A DNA stretch of 64,000 bases. It comes from Flammeovirga yaeyamensis. GTDB taxonomy: Bacteria > Bacteroidota > Bacteroidia > Cytophagales > Flammeovirgaceae. The translations under genes were made by a program, and so were the position numbers. The stretch's first letter is position 1, and each line of letters starts with the position of its first letter. This document shows, in pieces, positions 45,433-53,726 of the stretch. The stretch is taken from the NCBI RefSeq assembly GCF_018736045.1, contig NZ_CP076132.1, positions 3,457,501-3,521,500 on the forward strand, written 5' to 3'. The notes beneath the pieces are model-generated. The model made no database searches and had not been told where the DNA came from. It saw nothing but the letters and a program-made list of their open reading frames with translations.

Positions 45433-46158
45433 TCAATATGACAAAGGATAAGTTAATCCAAATTGCTTTTTCCAAACATGTAATCCATCATGCTTTAATA
45501 AATGAAGGTATTGATACATTTTACCTGAATTTTCATCGAGGAATTGATCATTCATTAAATATTTCCAGTGTTCGCTATATATTATTGGTCGAGTACTTTT
45601 ATAAAGGTCATGTCTAATCTTACTCCATTTACCTAAATCATAAGTCATGTTAACACATGGATATTCTTTAAACTTTAAAAATAAGAAAATCGGTCTTTCA
45701 TTCATTATAATATCAAAAGAGAATGGATTTCCCATTAATCTCTGAATAGGTATTTTGAATGAGTAAACTAAATTATTAGAATTTGTTCCTGTTTTATTTT
45801 TCCGAAGTAATATTTCCTTTTCCTCCCATATATCTTCCTCCATTAAAGAATATTCTCTGAATATGTCTTTCTCAAATTCATCTAAGAAAATATGAAAATC
45901 TCTTTTGATGTATAAATTGAAAGTACAAATCGTTGTGTTTTCTAAATTTATAGTTGTAGTCGGTTTAAAAACACTTAATGTATCATCTATAAAAGATATC
46001 CTGAATCCATTATTAAATAATGTTCGAGCCCAAGGTTCTTGAATATTCCAGTATACAGCCTTTCTTAAATACTTAGGAACATTTTTCATATTGAATTTTA
46101 AAACAGAAGTAAATTTCTCTACATTAATATTCTTTCTCAAATCTTGATTAAGTGACAT
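45433..46158 (-). CDS. Hypothetical protein
   Basis: A 241-residue soluble protein with no signal peptide or membrane helix, rich in aromatic and basic residues (FNMKNVPKYLRKAVYWNIQ, WARTLFNNGFRISF, HVWKKQFGLTYPL). It alternates strand-like and helical segments. No family is recognised. It lies alone at the edge of a 1.2-kb gene-poor stretch followed by a transposase locus, so it may be accessory DNA. The codon pattern is AT-rich like the neighbours. Confidence 0.55.
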   Translation of the reverse strand: MSLNQDLRKNINVEKFTSVLKFNMKNVPKYLRKAVYWNIQEPWARTLFNNGFRISFIDDTLSVFKPTTTINLENTTICTFNLYIKRDFHIFLDEFEKDIFREYSLMEEDIWEEKEILLRKNKTGTNSNNLVYSFKIPIQRLMGNPFSFDIIMNERPIFLFLKFKEYPCVNMTYDLGKWSKIRHDLYKSTRPIIYSEHWKYLMNDQFLDENSGKMYQYLHLLKHDGLHVWKKQFGLTYPLSY

Positions 46159-46320
46159 TTTGGGGATTTAATTTTTAGTTAATTTACTTGAAAATTCACC
46201 AATGTAACTTTCATTGGATTTTGCAATATTTATAAAAGCATACAATTATTAATATTATTTTCGAATTACATTATTAAATATCAAATTAGATGAGGATAGA
46301 TTATATATAACCTAAATACA

Positions 46321-46433
46321 AATAACAACTACATATAAACGCTTAGCATTCGTTTATTATGAGAAAATCCAACAAGCAATATTAGAATTGCTTGCTATGG
46401 ATTTCTCAATCTGATCGTTAAACAGTTGTATTA
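46321..46433. other. Cloverleaf-like inverted-repeat cluster
   Basis: An outer stem of AATA-CAACT (46321-46330, with one bulged A) against AGTTG-TATT (46424-46432) encloses a first hairpin ATAAACG/CGTTTAT (9-nt loop) and a long second hairpin (46361-46407) beginning GAGAAAATCCA and ending TGGATTTCTC, with inner arms AGCAA/TTGCT. Could be a structured RNA or a palindromic element. Confidence 0.45.
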
Positions 46434-46549
46434 ATAATCTTGTACACCAGTAAATTAAATGTGTTTTTATTATCCATTCAAATAGCCTTAACTTAGTATA
46501 TACCATACTTTTAGTAACGCCTTTCTATAATTTATTCACTAATTGTATC

Positions 46550-46652
46550 ATTGGTAAGTTTGCAGGGATATAAAATACCCCCGCAATACCAATTTGTGCT
46601 TCAAAATGAAGCGATAGAATCGCTAATTAGTGTTTGACCTTATACGGTCAAA
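46550..46652. other. Run of four adjacent hairpins
   Basis: In order: ATTGGTA...TTGC.GGG with CCC..GCAA.TACCAAT (46550-46593); GCTTC-AAAAT-GAAGC (46598-46612), overlapping GCGAT-AGA-ATCGC (46611-46623), so these two are mutually exclusive at two bases; TTTGACC-TTATAC-GGTCAAA (46633-46652). The GC content is locally higher than the surroundings, which favours a structured RNA or protein-binding region. Confidence 0.45.
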
Positions 46653-47404
46653 TCTGTATTTAGAATAAATATTTTATGAAATTGGAATAGATCATGATTT
46701 TGTAAATGAAATTAATATTAAAACAACAATAAGTGTCTAAATATCAACACAATTACAAATAACAATACAGTAATTAGTCAATCAAACAATTTGTATGAAA
46801 CAACAATAAAAATACATTATTACCAAGCTTATGAATCAAACAGTTGACAGTATTTAGAATTTATATTTCAATACTTAATAGTTTTAAAGTCTTCATTTTT
46901 AAAATTTGTTTATATTAGTCGTAATCTTTGTAGAGCATAGATTTTAATTTTTGGTTTTATTAATTAATTCTCTAAAAGTTTGTTTAAAGAATATATTTTA
47001 GTTCGCTGTTACCGAAATAACTATGCAAGTATAACCCTGTTTAGTTTTATTTACAAATTATTATCTATTTATTTTCAATAAATTAACCTTGCTTTTCTCA
47101 ATGAAATTTCAAGCACATTAATCATATACAATAGGTATGATTATTTCAATAAATAAAGATTATACAAATAATCGTTACGTATAACTACTTAATAGCAATT
47201 TATTGTGATAAGTGTAAATTAAACATATGCACTCTACAATGTTAGAATAGTACAATTATTGTACTCCTCGATTTTTTTAAAAAAAAATCAAAATAATTTA
47301 ATTTACAAACACCAATTACGTTGTACCCCCGGTACGTAAACGAGGGATAGGATGCACAAACCGGATACACAAACACCCAATACGTTGTCCACCCTGTCCG
47401 TAAA

Positions 47405-47600
47405 CGAGGGGCCAAGGCCACCGTCGTTGGAGACCGAGACGTCTACCTCATCCGATCAAGATGATAGAAATATGATTTTTGTCACTATTGCCATAAAAGC
47501 CTAAGAGGGGCGACTAAAAAAATACCGTAAAACAGTAATATATCTAATATTAATAGACTATTAGCTACTACGTTTTCAACGAGGTGGCCTTGGCCCCTCG
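47405..47600. repeat. RAYT-associated palindrome-ended element, copy a
   Basis: A 196-bp unit with perfect 18-bp terminal inverted repeats CGAGGGGCCAAGGCCACC / GGTGGCCTTGGCCCCTCG, extending ~6 bp further with one bulge. The interior (GAGATG-free, AT-rich, with GATTTTTGTCACTATTGCC) is nearly the same in copies b and c. It is preceded by CACCCAATACGTTGTCCACC-type flank, also shared. Confidence 0.9.
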
Positions 47601-47818
47601 ACAACGGACCGGATACGCATACAGGGTGCACAGACTGATATACAGACAGAGTACACGAACTAGATATGCAGACCGTATACTCAGACCAGATATACATATC
47701 AAGCATACTGATGGATATGCAGACTGTATTATACACAGACTAGATATATAGACCGAGTACATAGACAATATACAACCAAGACACAAACACCCAATACTTT
47801 GTGCTCCCGGCTCGTAAA
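47601..47818. repeat. Degenerate tandem repeats between elements a and b
   Basis: Period ~15-16 nt, e.g. CAGACTGATATACAGACAG, GAGTACACGAACTAGATATG, CAGACCGTATACTCAGAC. The same motif family recurs at 48016-48185, 48956-49004, 53270-53510 and 62660-62735, always next to a CGAGGGGCC-type palindrome. ORFs here (e.g. 47485-47786 minus) are repeat artefacts. Confidence 0.8.
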
Positions 47819-48015
47819 CGAGGGGCCAAGGCCACCGTCGTTGGAGACCGAGACGTCTACTTCATCCGCTCAAGATGATAGAATTATGATTTTTGTCACT
47901 ATTGCCATAAAAGCCTCAGAAGGGTGACCAAAAAACTACCGTAAATCAACAATATATCTAATATTAATAGACTAATTAGCTACTCCGTCTTCAACGAGGT
48001 GGCCTTGGCCCCTCG
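47819..48015. repeat. RAYT-associated palindrome-ended element, copy b
   Basis: A 197-bp element with the same 18-bp terminal inverted repeats (47819-47836 and 47998-48015). The interior matches copy a with few changes. Confidence 0.9.
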
Positions 48016-48204
48016 ACCACGGACCGCATACGCAGACAGGGTACACAGACTGATATACAGACAGAGTACATGGACTGGATATGCAGACCGGATACTCAGA
48101 CTAGATATACAGACAGAGTACACGGACTGGATATGCAGACCGGATACTCAGACTAGATATACAGACAGAGCACACGAACTATATCTGCGGACTACGTACA
48201 CAAG
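48016..48204. repeat. Degenerate tandem repeats between element b and the transposase
   Basis: Contains a longer direct duplication of ~52 nt (unit ACAGAGTACACGGACTGGAT plus continuation, starting near 48062 and 48114) within the ~15-nt degenerate repeat. It ends at the 3' end of the minus-strand transposase gene. Confidence 0.8.
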
Positions 48205-48630
48205 CTATAAATGCTCACCAAAAATCACTAGCACCTCCTCCTTATACTTCACCACCCTCTCATGCTTCACCCACTGCCTCTGAATATACCCCCTCACATT
48301 TACCACCCTATCAGGACTCACACTACAAACATAATACCCCTCCTGCCATGAAAACTTACGTATTTTTAGATCTGATTTTATTCTACTACATGATATTGAT
48401 TTCAATACTCTAGCAATATCCTCCACATTTTGACCAGTTCTCAATCGAATAAGTGCATGAACATGATTATTATACCCATTGACCTGATGAAGGTCTATAG
48501 CATATTGTTCTGAAATCGAAAAAAATAAATCGTTGAGATAGTCTTTCCACATCACCTGAGTGAAATGTACCTCGAAGTTCTTGGTATTCCAAACCATATG
48601 AACCCAAAGTTCTGCTTTTGATCTAGTCAT
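48205..48630 (-). CDS. REP-associated tyrosine transposase (RAYT), Y1/HUH type
   Basis: A 141-residue IS200/IS605-like Y1 transposase of the single-domain REP-associated kind. HUH motif YNNHVHALI (His56, His58). The C-terminal signature GYYVCSVSPDRVVNVRGYI followed by QRQWVKH contains the catalytic Tyr115 and the QxxxH helix. The N-terminal AELWVHMVWNTKNFE is the usual opening. The ATG at 48630 was chosen; the longer reading begins with TTG. No tnpB/iscB accompanies it. It is embedded between palindrome-ended elements b and c, as expected for a RAYT with its substrate repeats. Confidence 0.92.
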   Translation of the reverse strand: MTRSKAELWVHMVWNTKNFEVHFTQVMWKDYLNDLFFSISEQYAIDLHQVNGYNNHVHALIRLRTGQNVEDIARVLKSISCSRIKSDLKIRKFSWQEGYYVCSVSPDRVVNVRGYIQRQWVKHERVVKYKEEVLVIFGEHL

Positions 48631-48758
48631 AGTTAGCAATGAATCGTTAAAAAATATGTAGAGTAAATTTATAAATTTTTCTTAAAAAGACCATATGTAA
48701 AGTCATGATACTCTAAACACACCTAAGCACCCAATACGTTGTCCACCCAGTCCGTAAA

Positions 48759-48955
48759 CGAGGGGCCAAGGCCACCATCGTTGGAGACCGAGTAGTCTAC
48801 TACCCCTACTCAAGATGACAGAAACATGATTTTTGTCACTATTGCCATAAAAGCCAAAAAGGGGAGACCAAAAAACAATCATAAAACAGTAATATATCTA
48901 ATATGGAAAAACTAATTAGCTACTACGTCTTCAACGAGGTGGCCTTGGCCCCTCG
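48759..48955. repeat. RAYT-associated palindrome-ended element, copy c
   Basis: A 197-bp element on the other side of the transposase, with the same 18-bp terminal repeats (48759-48776 and 48938-48955) and the same interior. It is preceded by CACCCAATACGTTGTCCACC-type flank, as for copy a. Confidence 0.9.
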
Positions 48956-49011
48956 GTACACGAACCGGATACGCAGACAGAATACACAGATCAAATACAC
49001 AAACTATCAAA

Positions 49012-49040
49012 CAAAAAAAACCCTCACATCTCTGCAAGGG
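49012..49040 (-). terminator. Terminator of the DUF6089-like gene
   Basis: On the minus strand, CCCTTGCA and TGTGAGGG pair (two G-U pairs) and run into T(8). It lies 28 bp after the stop at 49068. Confidence 0.7.
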
Positions 49041-49067
49041 CTTCAATATCTTTATAAAACTAAGTTC

Positions 49068-49790
49068 CTATCGCAAGAATCTTCTACCAGGTAATCTATA
49101 AGCTACACCAAAATTAAGAGTACCGTACAGATCTGCAGGTAATGCTTGTTGAGGTGCTCCATCCAAGTGTTTAGTTGATGGCACCCTTAATAATGCATCT
49201 AAATTGAATACTAACTTTTCTTTTAAAGCATATCTAACACCTAAACCTCCTGCTAATAGACCTCCTGGTTTTACTCCAGACCATCCTCCTAAATTATTAT
49301 TAACATCAGCCACAAAAGTACCAATACCAGCTTGTAAATACCAGTTCCAATGATTTGCTTTCCTGCCTTTATAAGTTCCTCTTGATTTTGATTTTCTATC
49401 TACACCTAAATCTAAAATAAACAATGGTAGTACTTCCATAATATGAGTATTGAAGGCTTTTTGATTATAATTTGGATTTGATTCTCCATTTGAGGAACGA
49501 GATTCATAATTATCATTTGAACCAATGTTAATATACCCAGCTTGAAATTTCACATGCCATTTTCTAGCAAACTTATGCTGAATAAATAAATTGAAGTTTG
49601 GTTTAATACTACCAAAATCTAAATGATTAAAACTTTGATTGGCATATGTACCAGAATAATATGCCCCACCTATACTACCTCCAAATAACGTATAATTAGT
49701 TTTTTCGATTAAGTTTAGCGTCCTATGACTTTGAGCAAAGATTGTTTGAAAACAAAACAGTATTGGTAATAATAAAAGTATTTTTTTCAT
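49068..49790 (-). CDS. DUF6089-like outer-membrane beta-barrel protein
   Basis: A 240-residue protein with a signal peptide (MKKILLLLPILFCFQTIFAQ) and a small barrel: YTLFGGSIGGAYYSG, FNLFIQHKFARKWHVKFQ, NWYLQAGIGTFVAD, GVRYALKEKLVFNLD and LNFGVAYRLPG. The arrangement fits the DUF6089 family, often found beside exopolysaccharide genes in Bacteroidota. It lies 114 bp downstream of wzc in the same direction and may be the last gene of the wza-wzc transcript. Its role in export is inference. Confidence 0.75.
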   Translation of the reverse strand: MKKILLLLPILFCFQTIFAQSHRTLNLIEKTNYTLFGGSIGGAYYSGTYANQSFNHLDFGSIKPNFNLFIQHKFARKWHVKFQAGYINIGSNDNYESRSSNGESNPNYNQKAFNTHIMEVLPLFILDLGVDRKSKSRGTYKGRKANHWNWYLQAGIGTFVADVNNNLGGWSGVKPGGLLAGGLGVRYALKEKLVFNLDALLRVPSTKHLDGAPQQALPADLYGTLNFGVAYRLPGRRFLR

Positions 49791-49904
49791 GACCGCATTT
49801 ATTGTTTAAGCAACACCCTATTTTACATGTAGTTAATTAAAATCGGCGTTGTTTGAAATTATTCCTAAAATTAAAAAAAAATAATAAAAAATCATTAAAT
49901 CAGA

Positions 49905-52286
49905 CTACTTTTCTAGGTAAGAAATATAATCTTTTCCATAATAGGAGTATTGATAGCCACCCTTCTTATGCATCTTTACATCCGTCATAAACAATGCCAA
50001 TTTTACATCTTGCATTTGGGTGACAGGTAAAATAGTTTTCTCTAATTGAGCTTTAGGTGTATACCCCTGACGAACTGCAAAACAGACTAAATCAGCATAA
50101 CGCATTAAGTTTCTAGAATCTGACACTATACCAATTGGTGCAGAGTCATAAATGATGATATCGTACAATGTTTGCAATTCATCAAACAATTCCTTCATCT
50201 TTTTTCCTTGCAATAATTCAGTCGGGTTTGGTGGAATAGTACCTGATAAAAGAACATCTAAAAATTCATTATCCGTTTTTTGGATATATTCTTTGATATC
50301 ATTACCAGAACTTAAATAGTTTGACATTCCTAAATTCTTATTCAAATGAGGATAGAAATTATCCAACACTGGCTTCCTTAAATCGGCTCCTACTAACAAC
50401 ACTTTTTTATCAAGAACTGTATAAAATTGTGCCATGTTCGCGGAAGTTACAGACTTACCTTCTCCTGATATAGAGGACGTAAATACAATAGAAAACTTTT
50501 CTTTTTCGCCGATTAAAAATTGCAAATTGGTTCTTTTATTTCTGTAACTCTCTGCAGCAACAGAACGAGTTAAAGGATTCATTAACTCATTCGGGTTTTC
50601 TAACGTTGCAATATTACCTAAGAAAGGTTGATCAACAATATCATTAATATCTTGTTCTTCCCTTACTTTTGTATCAAAAAGTACCATCACATACATTATT
50701 CCTATTGGGAGAGATAATCCTAATATAAAACCAATCAACACATTCAATTTCCTTTTTGGGAATATTGGTATTTCTGAAGGTTCAGGAACTGACATCATTG
50801 TATAATCTGAAATCGTACTTGCAGCTCTAATATTGTATTCTGCTTGTTTTTCCAATAATAATTTATACAATTGCTCATGTGTTTCGAACAATCGCTGGTA
50901 ATCCGAAAGCGTTTTCTCTTCTGATAATAATGTATTGGTTGAACGAATGGATTTTTTCAGTTCTTTATTTAATTCATCCAACTGTATTTTTAATGCTTTC
51001 TTAGTACTTACTACCGCTTCAGCAATTTTTTGTTGCAAGGAACCTAAAGCTTTTTGACGTTCTACCGCCTCCTCTTGATATAAAATAGATTTTTTGAGAC
51101 GTTGATTAGATAAGGCATCTTCCAATTTCAACTCAGAATATTTACTTAACATCTCTGTCAATTGAGATCCAGAAATCCCATAAGCTTCTGGCATTAAGAC
51201 TTCTTCATCCATTTGATCTCCTTTCATTTCCTGTAAAAGATAATCACAATAACGAATACTTAATTCTAGCTCGTTACGCTTCTCATCTAATTTATAGATT
51301 TTTTCAAAAACCAATTCAGCACCACCTGATAATTCAGTATTAGAAGTTTTTAATTTATATACCTCAGAAGCAATCAATTGCATCGAATCGGAAATAATTC
51401 GCAACTGATCTTGAATAAACTGTGCAGATTGTTTGGTCGCAAAGTTTTTATCTAAAATATCTTTATTTTTAATTGTTTCAACTAATTTAGAAAGAACATC
51501 CACTTCTTTATTTGGAATACTTCCTTCTATTTTCATTTGTATTAATGGAAGATCCGTATTTTTTTCCCCTAAAATACCAAACTTTAAACGGCGTCGTATA
51601 CTTTTGGCTTCTCCTAGAATAGAATTCAATTGTAAGTAGGGAGATGTAAAAAAGGTAGACGGTATATCTTCTTTTTTTATCTCAAATTGAAAACCGTTTA
51701 CATTAGCTACTATTCCAAAAGTAAACGTTTTATCTAAGAAGTAATGTTCTATTGTATCTTCAGAGGCCAATAATTGATATTGATTTTGATTAATTTCTTT
51801 CACCTCTAAAGTTCCACTAAAAGGTCCCCATGTAGATTTTTCTTTGTCGTATAATAGTGTGTAAGGACGGTGTTTATACAACTCAACAGATTTTATCCAC
51901 TTTTTATCATAATAATGAATATTCAAATCCATGCACTCTACTAACTCCATTAGCACTTCTCTAGAAGTAAAATAGCGTTTTTCGTATTCTAAGTTGATTT
52001 TACTGTACTCAGCACCCATTGCATCAATTGGTAACATCGACATAAAATCAGCAGAAGCACCACCTTTACCTTCAGTAGACTTTTTCACTAATTCTGCAGA
52101 AATTTCCCAACGGTTGGTTTGATATAAACTCACCGCGATTGAAATCCCTAATCCCAAAACAATAGATAATACAATCCACTTCCAATTCTCTAAACAGAGA
52201 TAAAACCATTTTTTAAAGTCTTTGATTGCTTTATCTTCAGGGTCTTGCTGAAACTGCTGTTGGTTTTGTTGAATTTGATTTTCCAT
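49905..52286 (-). CDS. Wzc-like polysaccharide co-polymerase/tyrosine autokinase
   Basis: A 793-residue inner-membrane BY-kinase controlling exopolysaccharide chain length. N-terminal Wzz-type domain with a first helix (WIVLSIVLGLGISIAVSLYQ, ~35-55), a long periplasmic coiled-coil region, and a second helix (LNVLIGFILGLSLPIGIMYV, ~510-530). Cytoplasmic kinase: Walker A SISGEGKSVTSANMA, A' LLVGADLRKP, Walker B DIIIYDSAPIG. It ends in the Tyr cluster YQYSYYGKDYISYLEK, the autophosphorylation tail. The ATG directly abuts the wza stop codon (zero gap). Confidence 0.93.
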   Translation of the reverse strand: MENQIQQNQQQFQQDPEDKAIKDFKKWFYLCLENWKWIVLSIVLGLGISIAVSLYQTNRWEISAELVKKSTEGKGGASADFMSMLPIDAMGAEYSKINLEYEKRYFTSREVLMELVECMDLNIHYYDKKWIKSVELYKHRPYTLLYDKEKSTWGPFSGTLEVKEINQNQYQLLASEDTIEHYFLDKTFTFGIVANVNGFQFEIKKEDIPSTFFTSPYLQLNSILGEAKSIRRRLKFGILGEKNTDLPLIQMKIEGSIPNKEVDVLSKLVETIKNKDILDKNFATKQSAQFIQDQLRIISDSMQLIASEVYKLKTSNTELSGGAELVFEKIYKLDEKRNELELSIRYCDYLLQEMKGDQMDEEVLMPEAYGISGSQLTEMLSKYSELKLEDALSNQRLKKSILYQEEAVERQKALGSLQQKIAEAVVSTKKALKIQLDELNKELKKSIRSTNTLLSEEKTLSDYQRLFETHEQLYKLLLEKQAEYNIRAASTISDYTMMSVPEPSEIPIFPKRKLNVLIGFILGLSLPIGIMYVMVLFDTKVREEQDINDIVDQPFLGNIATLENPNELMNPLTRSVAAESYRNKRTNLQFLIGEKEKFSIVFTSSISGEGKSVTSANMAQFYTVLDKKVLLVGADLRKPVLDNFYPHLNKNLGMSNYLSSGNDIKEYIQKTDNEFLDVLLSGTIPPNPTELLQGKKMKELFDELQTLYDIIIYDSAPIGIVSDSRNLMRYADLVCFAVRQGYTPKAQLEKTILPVTQMQDVKLALFMTDVKMHKKGGYQYSYYGKDYISYLEK

Positions 52287-53099
52287 TTAGCGATTTACAG
52301 TAATTAATGTCACAATTGAAACAACAGCTGCCGTTATAGAAGCAATAATAGATACATTTCTTTGTACATATTCCAAGGTAGGTCTACGTTTTAAAGGCAA
52401 GACTACTAAAACATCTTCTTGTTGAAGATAATAATAAGGACTATGAATAAACTCCTCAGAATTTAGATTCAAATAAACGGTTTCAACATACGCCCCATTT
52501 TTCCTCAATAACTTTATTTTTGCTCTATCTCCAAATTCTTTAGCTCCGCCAGCTTTGGCTAAACCTTCTAATACTGACATTTCTCTTGAGAATGTACCAT
52601 ATATTCCAGGACGCTCCACCTCTCCCATCACAGTAAAACGAAAGTTCAATAATTTCACTCTCACAGCAGGTTGGTCCATCATATCTTTTAGAATTGACCT
52701 TAATTTCTCTTCTGCTTGAGAATAGGTCAACCCTCCTAATTTCACTCTACCAATCAAAGGTAGATCAACATTTCCATCTTCATCAATGTTGTATCCTAAC
52801 AAACTTCCTTGTTCAGGATTTTGAATATTGGCTACATTGTTCCCTCCAATACTTTCAACATAAGCAAATGGATTATACTCGGGTGGAGTCACTGTTTTTA
52901 CCTCCACTAAAATCTGATCAAAAGGTCTTAGGGTATTCAAAGCTAAAGGAACAGCTTTAGTACTTCTATATACTGAATCGTAGGTTACTTCTTCTTTCAA
53001 CTCCCCTTCATGTTTTAGGTAAGTTAGCTTCTTGTTGGAAACACAGCTGCTAAATAGATAGGTAAAAAAAAGTATGTATAATAATTTAGAGTATTTCAA
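52287..53099 (-). CDS. Wza-like polysaccharide export lipoprotein
   Basis: A 270-residue outer-membrane polysaccharide export protein. Lipobox LFSSC (Cys19). Poly_export domain: LRPFDQILVEVKTVTPPEYNP, GYNIDEDGNVDLPLIGRVKL, GLTYSQAEEKLRSILKD. An SLBB-like domain follows (VMGEVERPGIYGTFSREMSV), and a C-terminal hydrophobic helix (SIIASITAAVVSIVTLI) replaces the amphipathic barrel helix of Wza, as is common in Bacteroidota. It is the first gene of the wza-wzc pair; beyond its start the plus-strand side is repeat-rich. Confidence 0.92.
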   Translation of the reverse strand: MKYSKLLYILFFTYLFSSCVSNKKLTYLKHEGELKEEVTYDSVYRSTKAVPLALNTLRPFDQILVEVKTVTPPEYNPFAYVESIGGNNVANIQNPEQGSLLGYNIDEDGNVDLPLIGRVKLGGLTYSQAEEKLRSILKDMMDQPAVRVKLLNFRFTVMGEVERPGIYGTFSREMSVLEGLAKAGGAKEFGDRAKIKLLRKNGAYVETVYLNLNSEEFIHSPYYYLQQEDVLVVLPLKRRPTLEYVQRNVSIIASITAAVVSIVTLITVNR

Positions 53100-53266
53100 T
53101 TTAAAAAATAGTTATTGAATGATTATTCTCTCAAATTGCTGATAATATGAAGATTACTTTGTTTTTAAGTTTAGTCGATCAAGATAATCTAGAAATGCAT
53201 CAGCACATTGGGCAAATTAAGGTGTTTTTTTTTGTAATTACAAAGATTGAGGCGGGGATTTTTGAG

Positions 53267-53625
53267 GGCAATCGTGTATACAGTATGTGTAACCTTTATG
53301 TGTATCCTGTATGTGTAACCGGTCCGAGTACCCGATCTGTGTACCCGGCTCGTGTACCGAGGGGCCAAGGCTGCCTCGTTGCTACGGACTATTAGCCTGA
53401 GGGCTATTAGTATACGTAATCATATGATGAGTATAGGTATATACACCCAGTACGTGTACTTGTATACGTAACTGGTCTGTGTACTCGGTCTGTGTACTCG
53501 GCTCGTGTACCGAGGGGCCAAGGCCACCTCGTTGGAGACGGAGTTGTATAGTACATCTGAGTAAGATGAGGGATATGATGTTTCTGATATCTTTTCCATA
53601 AAAGTTCTTGAGACTAGACTTAGAC
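53267..53625. repeat. Diverged RAYT-type repeats with tandem GTGTAC motifs
   Basis: Two copies of the element's left end, CGAGGGGCCAAGG at 53358 and 53511, each preceded by tandem GTGTACTCGGTCT-like repeats (~13-nt period). The second continues through CACCTCGTTGGAGACGGAG and ends in TCTTTTCCATAAAAG, matching the left half of elements a-c at about 5 kb distance. No right end is present. Short TTAGTTCC-type tandem repeats follow (53636-53680). Confidence 0.75.
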
Positions 53626-53726
53626 CACTCCTTCGTTCCTTAGTTTCTTAGTTGCTTAGTTCTACAGTTCCTTAGTTTTTCCTACCTTTATATTATATAC
53701 AGTATTCATCACACACCAATCATTTT

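Larger units (their letters stand above)
46159..47330. other. AT-rich gene-free region with structured inverted repeats
   Basis: About 1.2 kb without a credible ORF on either strand. Two clusters of inverted repeats stand out and are listed separately (46321-46433 and 46550-46652). A further palindrome AGTACAAT-T-ATTGTACT lies at 47249-47265. The rest is low-complexity AT sequence with no promoter or gene I can support; decayed accessory DNA is the likely explanation. Confidence 0.6.

Noticed and set aside
46159-47330. Possible tRNA, tmRNA, RNase P RNA or SRP RNA in the gene-free stretch.
   Set aside because: No acceptor/T-loop (GGTTCRA) sequence, no RNase P or SRP core motifs; the hairpins do not match these RNAs.
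47485-47786. Minus-strand ORFs rich in Tyr/Ser/Cys in the tandem repeats.
   Set aside because: They follow the ~15-nt repeat period (ISxxxxYSVCIS-type pattern) and have no start context or homologous look; repeat artefacts.
47999-48283. Plus-strand ORF with repeated YTDxxCRPDTQT-like peptides.
   Set aside because: It is the tandem repeat translated, and its end overlaps the transposase gene in antisense.
53147-53395. Plus-strand ORF of 82 codons before the large surface protein.
   Set aside because: Its second half is the GTGTAC tandem repeat and the palindrome translated; no support as a gene.
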